Position numbers and translations under genes: made by a program
Shown: positions 5,257-9,521 of the stretch, in pieces
How positions within the stretch are numbered: position 1 is the stretch's first letter
Layout of the letters: every line of letters starts with the position of its first letter
Source: Oligoflexia bacterium
Lineage (GTDB): Bacteria > Bdellovibrionota > UBA1018 > CAIMNF01
Direction of reading: 5' to 3'
Assembly (NCBI GenBank): GCA_903858975.1
Contig: CAIOKW010000015.1
Span: 1 to 9,521, forward strand
DNA length: 9,521 nucleotides
Notes under the pieces: generated by a model
Told to the model about the DNA's origin: nothing
The model's database searches: none
What the model saw: the letters and a program-made list of their open reading frames with translations, nothing else

Positions 5257-6332
5257 TGATCCAAGATTAGCATGGCGTCCCCATAGCTGTAAAATCGGTA
5301 TTGCTGCTCGATCGCTACACGGTAGACCTCAAGCGTAAAGGGAAGATCACCTATGAATGAGGCCACCATCATCAAAAGTGTGCTTTCGGGCAAATGGAAA
5401 TTAGTAAGCATGGCGTCCACAGCTTTCCATGGGTACTCTTTGCCGGGATGAATAAATAAGTTCACCGCGGATGAGCCTGACAAAAGTTCAAAGGGCTCTG
5501 AACCACTCCGAGTTCGTCCCTCGAGCGTGCGTGTACTTGTGGTACCTATCGCTAGAATTTTTTTCCCCACACGCTTTGCTCGATTGATTCTCTCGGCGAC
5601 CTCAGGAAGAATTTCCACGCTCTCTTCGTGCATCTGATGCTCGCGAAGGTCGGAAGTGCTCACCGGCTTAAAGGTTCCAAGCCCCACATGGAGAGTCAGC
5701 TCTTCCCACTGAATGCCTTGTGCTTTTAATCGTTCAATCAACTCAGGGGTAAAGTGCCTGCCCGCTGTCGGAGCCGCAACAGAACCCTCTTCCGTCCCAA
5801 ACACGGTATTATAGTTCTTAAGCTCATCTGCTGAAATCGCTTTTCGTTTTGCAACAATATAGGGTGGCAGAGGAACTTCGCCCACATTGGCCCTAACCGG
5901 ATCTTCAGAAAAGCGCGCCGTAAGAATCACTCCACTGGTGGTTTCTTCGCGAGCCTCGACGGTAGCATTGATCCATTGTCCATCACTTTTAGGAACCCGA
6001 AATTGAAATCCCGGTTGAACGCGAGCACCCGTTTTCATGAGACCCGACCAAAGTCCGGTCTCCAGTTTTTTAAGTAAAAAGAATTCCACCTTGCCACCGG
6101 TGCCCAGCCGTTCGCCCAGCAAGCGCGCTCGGATCACCTTAGTATTATTAGCGACCAAGATATAACGGGAGTCGAGAATCTCTGGAAGCTCATGAACAAA
6201 ACGATGCTCAATCGTACGAGATTGTTTGTGGACTATGAGCAGGCGGGAGTGATCCCTTTTTTCTAAGGGTTCTGCTGCAATGAGGTTTTCGGGCAAATGA
6301 AATGAGTATTCGGAAGTTTTAAAAAGATCCAC
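5253..6332 (-). CDS. queA: QueA, S-adenosylmethionine:tRNA ribosyltransferase-isomerase
   Basis: Transfers and isomerises the ribosyl part of S-adenosylmethionine onto preQ1 in tRNA to make epoxyqueuosine, the penultimate step of queuosine synthesis. It has 359 aa, the normal full length. Family blocks appear in order: FHLPENLIAAEPLEKRDHSR (11-30), LVANNTKVIRARLLG (59-73), GEVPLPPYI (151-159), SVAAPTAGRHF (184-194), LHVGLGTFKPV (214-224), AIGTTSTRTLE (261-271), LTNFHLPESTLLMMV (309-323) and YRFYSYGDAMLIL (345-357). The start is GTG at 6332, where homologues begin; no in-frame ATG lies nearby and the ribosome site is weak, so translation may depend on the phosphatase gene 19 nt upstream. Residue 192 is Arg in PTAGRHF, where the family often has Leu. 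No tgt or queG is in the window. Confidence 0.95.
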   Translation of the reverse strand: MDLFKTSEYSFHLPENLIAAEPLEKRDHSRLLIVHKQSRTIEHRFVHELPEILDSRYILVANNTKVIRARLLGERLGTGGKVEFFLLKKLETGLWSGLMKTGARVQPGFQFRVPKSDGQWINATVEAREETTSGVILTARFSEDPVRANVGEVPLPPYIVAKRKAISADELKNYNTVFGTEEGSVAAPTAGRHFTPELIERLKAQGIQWEELTLHVGLGTFKPVSTSDLREHQMHEESVEILPEVAERINRAKRVGKKILAIGTTSTRTLEGRTRSGSEPFELLSGSSAVNLFIHPGKEYPWKAVDAMLTNFHLPESTLLMMVASFIGDLPFTLEVYRVAIEQQYRFYSYGDAMLILDQ

Positions 6333-6351
6333 GTGTCCGAAGAGTTTAACA

Positions 6352-6831
6352 TCATTCTCCGACTTTTTGAACCAGGCTCATGAGAAAACAATCTGATCCA
6401 AGCGTCTCAATTTCGACGACACCCGCCTTCTTTAGCCCAATCCGAGCTCCAGTCAGGCGTTCCACCATCATCGGTATGTAGTCTCCATGGGAGCAAATCA
6501 CGGTCAATTCCCCACCCTGATAGCGCCACTCATCACAAAATTCATCCATGCGGGAAATCAGCTGAGAATGGGTTTCGATCGGACTGGTTTCAGTCAGTCG
6601 CTCGTCCACCTCTAACTCTGCATTCATTTCTTTGGCAATCGGCCCGAGAGTTTCCAGGCATCGCTTTTTAGGTGAACTCAAATAGCGCGCTGATTTTCCA
6701 TCGATTCGATGACTCAAATAGGATACCAGCCGATTCACTTGGGCTTGGCCCTTTTCGCTCAGTCCATTATCACGAGAAGGCACATCACTTTCGCGATGCG
6801 CATGCCGTATTAAAATGAGATGTCGCTTCAT
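6352..6831 (-). CDS. SixA-like histidine phosphatase
   Basis: A 159-aa single-domain member of the histidine phosphatase (phosphoglycerate mutase-like) superfamily, probably cytoplasmic. The phospho-accepting histidine is H10 in LIRHAHRE (RHA variant of the RHG motif). The other pocket residues are R9, R57 in SSPKKRCLET and H115 in CSHGDY; E81 in ERLTE is the likely acid. DNGLSEKGQAQVNRL (21-35) matches the segment RPLTxxG of short SixA-type enzymes. SixA removes phosphate from phospho-histidine proteins, but members of this size also act on small phosphorylated molecules, so the substrate is open. It lies 3 nt after the stop of the HEXXH gene and 19 nt before queA, without its own ribosome site, and so belongs to the operon. 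Confidence 0.8.
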   Translation of the reverse strand: MKRHLILIRHAHRESDVPSRDNGLSEKGQAQVNRLVSYLSHRIDGKSARYLSSPKKRCLETLGPIAKEMNAELEVDERLTETSPIETHSQLISRMDEFCDEWRYQGGELTVICSHGDYIPMMVERLTGARIGLKKAGVVEIETLGSDCFLMSLVQKVGE

Positions 6832-6834
6832 GGG

Positions 6835-7674
6835 TTAGAAAGAAACGCCGACTTCATTGCAGCGTTCTTTTAATAAAGGAATACTCGCAACTGCACGGCC
6901 AACGCTCCGAACCGTCCTCCCACGAGAGCAAACTCGTTTCGTAATTTCTACATATTCCTCGAGTAATGCCAAGGGATAGGGCTTGTGGGCAACGGCGGAG
7001 GCAAAGAGGGGTGAGCGGGGCTCGAGCTTTTCATCGAGACTTGCCTTCTCTTCGGCGCCAATTTTCAGTCCACTCACTTGAGAAACGAAATCACGATAAT
7101 ACTGCCCCATGAAATAAAAGGACTGCTTCCATTTGGAATCATTTGCAGCGGTCTTCCATACAAATTGGCAACGAGCCTTAATGAGATCAAGCGTGTCTGC
7201 TTTGATCTGAGACTGAAGGACTTTCGACTCCGTCATTTCTTTCCCGACTTCACATTCTTTGGCAATCGCATCTGCCTCTCCCCCTTTTCCTTCAATGCCG
7301 TGCCGAACATAGTCGCCTGCATTTAATTTTGGGTTGAACGGATTTTCTTTGGGATGATTGGCATGAACGAGTTCATGGGCGAGGTCTAGTGCTTGAAAAA
7401 CTGGATCCTTATCGGACGCGATTAAAACTTGGGTCTTAAAAGTGTAGTTTTCGTCGGTACCCTGAATGGTTCGGGTCGCGGTGACTTCGGTCTTTGAAAC
7501 CAATCCTTCCTTAATCGGAATACCTGCTGACTTCGCCTCACCGAGTTCTTTTGATCCACTTTCGGTCTGAGAAAGGAGTTCCATCGCTCGATCGAGTTTC
7601 GTAGGAGCTTCAGCATGGACGTTTAAGGACTTTGCGATCACAAAAAGAGTTAGCAGTAGGATTCGATAAATCAT
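6835..7674 (-). CDS. Secreted putative HEXXH zinc metalloprotease
   Basis: A 279-aa exported protein that I cannot place in a named family. Residues 1-21 form a signal peptide (ILLLTLFVIA core, cleavage after VHA). LAHELVHANH at 99-107 contains a HEXXH zinc motif (H100, E101, H104), preceded by FQALDLAHE as in many zincins. GKGGEADAIAKEC follows 29 residues later, where E133 could be the third metal ligand, as in gluzincin-like enzymes. Four cysteines (141, 169, 249, 272) could form disulfides in the periplasm or outside the cell. The C-terminal half is helical and charged. No propeptide or lipobox is seen. It is the first gene of the four-gene operon and diverges from a secreted subtilase. 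Protease activity is inferred from the motif alone. No clear ribosome site precedes the ATG. Confidence 0.6.
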   Translation of the reverse strand: MIYRILLLTLFVIAKSLNVHAEAPTKLDRAMELLSQTESGSKELGEAKSAGIPIKEGLVSKTEVTATRTIQGTDENYTFKTQVLIASDKDPVFQALDLAHELVHANHPKENPFNPKLNAGDYVRHGIEGKGGEADAIAKECEVGKEMTESKVLQSQIKADTLDLIKARCQFVWKTAANDSKWKQSFYFMGQYYRDFVSQVSGLKIGAEEKASLDEKLEPRSPLFASAVAHKPYPLALLEEYVEITKRVCSRGRTVRSVGRAVASIPLLKERCNEVGVSF

Positions 7675-7694
7675 AGGATTTTATCGGCAAAATT

Positions 7695-7713
7695 CTGTCT
7701 AGACTTTAGACAG
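7695..7713. promoter_or_regulatory. Perfect palindrome between divergent protease genes, candidate operator
   Basis: CTGTCTA (7695-7701) and TAGACAG (7707-7713) are exact inverted copies with the 5-nt centre GACTT. The left half also forms the 8-bp palindrome GTCTAGAC (7697-7704). It lies 21-39 nt upstream of the HEXXH gene. Minus-strand TTTACA (7724-7719) and TAGACA (7701-7696), 17 nt apart, would make a weak promoter whose -10 is inside the palindrome. This suits a repressor site; no terminator T-run follows. Confidence 0.4.
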
Positions 7714-7770
7714 GTGTGTGTAAATTTCTTGATCGTCTCAACCCCTCTTTCTTGCTCACCCCCTCATAAA

Positions 7771-7793
7771 CTGAATTTGTTTAATAAATTCAG
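7771..7793 (+). repeat. Inverted repeat in the subtilase leader
   Basis: CTGAATTT (7771-7778) and AAATTCAG (7786-7793) are exact inverted copies around a 7-nt loop. The stem is AT-rich and is followed by GCCTTTCTTC, too poor in T for a convincing terminator. It lies about 100 nt before the subtilase start in otherwise featureless, C/T-rich sequence. It could be an mRNA leader hairpin or a protein site. I found no convincing sigma-70 promoter for the subtilase in 7714-7896. Confidence 0.4.
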
Positions 7794-7896
7794 GCCTTTC
7801 TTCAAGGACTTGGAGCTCAGACTCCTCCCTTCAATCCGTCAGCCGCTTGGCACTGTTCTTGAAGTAATACCCCATAAGAAAGGCCGGTCAAATCGA

Positions 7897-8934
7897 GTGA
7901 AAACATTAAAGCTGATTATTCTACAACTTTTGATCCTGACCCAATTCACCCAAGCCGCTTCTTTGAAATCATTCAAAGCAAGAAACTGGGGACTTGAAGA
8001 CCGCGCCAGCAATATTGAAAAAGCTTGGGGGCTCACCCAAGGTAGCAAGAACGTTATCGTTGCAGTCATTGATACCGGTATTGATGCCAATCATCCTGAT
8101 CTTAAACCCAATCTTTGGAAAGCTCCGGGCGAAGCGAGTCGCGCGAACAGCGGTTCAGTCTACGGCTGGGACTTCGTTACCAAGAGTGCAAACCCAATGG
8201 ATTTTCACGGTCATGGAACCCATATCGCGGGAATCATTGGAGCGATCGCTAATCCTAAATCAGGAACAGCGGGTGTGACTCAAGCCGTTCAGATTATGCC
8301 GGTTCGTTACTACTCAGACAGTGCTCCAGGCTCTGTAAATTTGGCAAATACGATTAAAGCCCTTCACTATGCCATTGATAATGGTGCTCGAATCATTAAC
8401 TACTCTGGTGGCGGTCCCGAATATTCTGAAGAAGAATATCAAGCCATGAAAAAAGCAGAACAGCACGGAGTTTTGATTGTAGCTGCAGCAGGAAATGATC
8501 ACCACAACACCGATGTTGAAGATTTTCGCTACTACCCAGCTGCATACCAATTGAAAGGCCTTCGTAATATCATTACTGTGGCTTCCATTGATTCAGAGAA
8601 CCACATTCTTCCTTCTTCAAACTGGGGCGTACGCTCTGTAGATGTAGCCGCTCCTGGCGAAGGGATTTTGAGCACCATCCCGGGCGGACGCTACGGAAAA
8701 ATGACCGGAACTTCCCAAGCGACTGCCTTTGTTTCAGGAATTGCAGCTTTGATTCTCTCTAAAGCTCCTGGCCTTTCACCGGTTGAAGTGAAGGAATTGA
8801 TTGTCAGCAATGTTACTCAGGTTTCAGGACTTCACGGAAAAGTAAGCTCAGGCGGCAAAGTAGACGCTTACCGCTCGATTGAAGCCCTTGAAATGAGCCG
8901 CGTTGCTGGCCGTAAAGTTGCCTCTAAAAAGTGA
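7897..8934 (+). CDS. Secreted minimal subtilisin-like serine protease (S8)
   Basis: A 345-aa exported subtilase. The frame is open back to 7714, but GTG at 7897 is chosen because it starts a clean signal peptide, MKTLKLIILQLLILTQFTQA, and the sequence before it is low-complexity and holds a hairpin. AAGAAAGG lies 13 nt upstream. The catalytic triad is D59 in VAVIDTGID, H106 in HGHGTHIAG and S273 in GTSQATAF; the oxyanion Asn is N200 in AAAGN. The catalytic core begins soon after the signal peptide (SNIEKAWGLTQGSKNVIVAVID), leaving no room for the usual I9 inhibitor propeptide, and it ends without an added C-terminal domain. The basic tail VAGRKVASKK is unusual but short. It probably acts in the periplasm or outside the cell. 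lnt follows after 38 nt. Confidence 0.92.
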   Translation: MKTLKLIILQLLILTQFTQAASLKSFKARNWGLEDRASNIEKAWGLTQGSKNVIVAVIDTGIDANHPDLKPNLWKAPGEASRANSGSVYGWDFVTKSANPMDFHGHGTHIAGIIGAIANPKSGTAGVTQAVQIMPVRYYSDSAPGSVNLANTIKALHYAIDNGARIINYSGGGPEYSEEEYQAMKKAEQHGVLIVAAAGNDHHNTDVEDFRYYPAAYQLKGLRNIITVASIDSENHILPSSNWGVRSVDVAAPGEGILSTIPGGRYGKMTGTSQATAFVSGIAALILSKAPGLSPVEVKELIVSNVTQVSGLHGKVSSGGKVDAYRSIEALEMSRVAGRKVASKK

Positions 8935-8960
8935 TACGTTCCCAAGCGAAGCTTTGATAG

Positions 8961-8975
8961 CATGATCTTATCATG
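8961..8975 (+). repeat. Small inverted repeat over the lnt start codon
   Basis: CATGAT (8961-8966) and ATCATG (8970-8975) are exact inverted copies with a 3-nt loop; the right arm includes the lnt ATG. The stem is short and AT-rich, so any hold on the start codon would be weak. Confidence 0.25.
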
Positions 8976-9521
8976 TGGAAATCCTACCTCCTTGCCCTCC
9001 TGAGCGGCATCCTTTATGTTTTTTCCTTTGCCCCTTGGGATCAAGCTTATCTCCAATGGTTCGCATTCATTCCTCTCTTTTTTGCCCTAGACCTGATCCC
9101 TCAAGCGAAGCGAAGCTTTCTCACCGTGGCGCTCCTGGGACTCACCATGAGTGTCGTCATTTGCCTGGGTGGCTTTTACTGGATGATCTATGCGACCCAA
9201 CAATACGGCGGTCTCCCCTTATCCGTGGCCTTAATCGTATTTGTGCTCTTTTGCTTCACCGGACAGCTCCAGGTGCCCCTCTTCCTCACCTTGAGACAGA
9301 AGTTTAATGAATCAAGCGAACTGAAGGCCAAGCATTGGATCCTTCGAGCGCTTTTACTCGGAGTTTTCTATGCGGGAATTGAATCTCTCTACCCGAAGCT
9401 CTTCATGGACACCGCTGGGCATGCCTTTTATCACTCCCCTTGGATTCGCCAGCTCGCAGACCTCGGCGGTCCGTTTCTTTTGACTGTGATGATCTTATTC
9501 GTAAATGAGCTTCTGTATTTG
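8973..9521 (+). CDS. lnt: Lnt, apolipoprotein N-acyltransferase, N-terminal part (cut by window edge)
   Basis: Inner-membrane enzyme that adds the third acyl chain to lipoproteins such as the BamB encoded here. The frame is open from ATG 8973 through the last base, giving 183 codons; the catalytic nitrilase domain lies beyond the window. The visible part is the multi-helix membrane region: helices near SYLLALLSGILYVFSF, WFAFIPLFFAL, FLTVALLGLTMSVVICLGG, LPLSVALIVFVLFC and FLLTVMILFVNELLYL. Typical Lnt landmarks are the opening LSGILYVFSFAPWD followed by WFAFIPL, the segment GGFYWMIYATQQYGGLPLSV, and SPWIRQLADLGGP before the next helix. No clear Shine-Dalgarno is seen, and the start overlaps a small inverted repeat. 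The gap to the subtilase is 38 nt, so read-through is possible but a functional link is not implied. Confidence 0.85.
   Translation, partial: MWKSYLLALLSGILYVFSFAPWDQAYLQWFAFIPLFFALDLIPQAKRSFLTVALLGLTMSVVICLGGFYWMIYATQQYGGLPLSVALIVFVLFCFTGQLQVPLFLTLRQKFNESSELKAKHWILRALLLGVFYAGIESLYPKLFMDTAGHAFYHSPWIRQLADLGGPFLLTVMILFVNELLYL

Noticed and set aside
7714..7896. In-frame extension of the subtilase to a GTG at 7714 (61 more residues)
   Set aside because: It would bury the signal peptide, has no domain features, starts inside the palindrome region and contains an inverted repeat. GTG 7897 gives a clean secretion signal.
8943..9110. CAAGCGAAG repeated at 8943-8951 and 9102-9110
   Set aside because: Short, one copy is inside lnt coding sequence, no regular spacing; not a meaningful repeat array.

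Overview
The window reads as an ordinary chromosomal stretch of a Gram-negative (diderm) bacterium. The evidence is a BamB-type outer-membrane assembly lipoprotein, two outer-membrane beta-barrel precursors, an apolipoprotein N-acyltransferase and several Sec signal peptides. The secreted proteases, the YfgM-BamB pair and an inactive-looking Y1 transposase-like protein would fit a Bdellovibrionota or delta-proteobacterial lineage. That placement is inference, not proof. I see no rRNA, tRNA, CRISPR array, integrase, complete insertion sequence or phage gene.

Region 1 (1-775, minus strand): an Rrf2-family regulator with three cysteines suited to an Fe-S cluster overlaps by 4 nt the start of sufC, the Fe-S assembly ATPase, which leaves the window at base 1. 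The promoter region of the regulator carries a 10-bp inverted repeat arranged as two candidate operator dyads, suggesting autoregulation by Fe-S status.

Region 2 (776-3898): a YfgM-like TPR membrane protein and BamB are read leftward with no gap. Two secreted beta-barrel proteins are read rightward and overlap each other by 26 nt. Only 68 bp separate the two pairs, so barrel assembly genes and barrel substrates share one intergenic region.

Region 3 (3899-7674): a lone plus-strand gene for a degenerate HUH/Y1 transposase-like protein ends tail to tail with a tightly packed minus-strand operon. In transcription order the operon encodes a secreted HEXXH protein, a SixA-like histidine phosphatase, QueA (queuosine tRNA modification) and a GloC/YcbL-type metallo-beta-lactamase-fold hydrolase.

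Region 4 (7675-9521): a secreted minimal subtilase diverges from the HEXXH gene across a 222-bp region with two inverted repeats. It is followed by the 5' part of lnt, which runs off the right end.

No single system stands out as clearly new. The best leads are the Fe-S regulator operator, the transposase-like protein lacking its catalytic residues, and the divergent pair of secreted protease genes with a palindrome between them.
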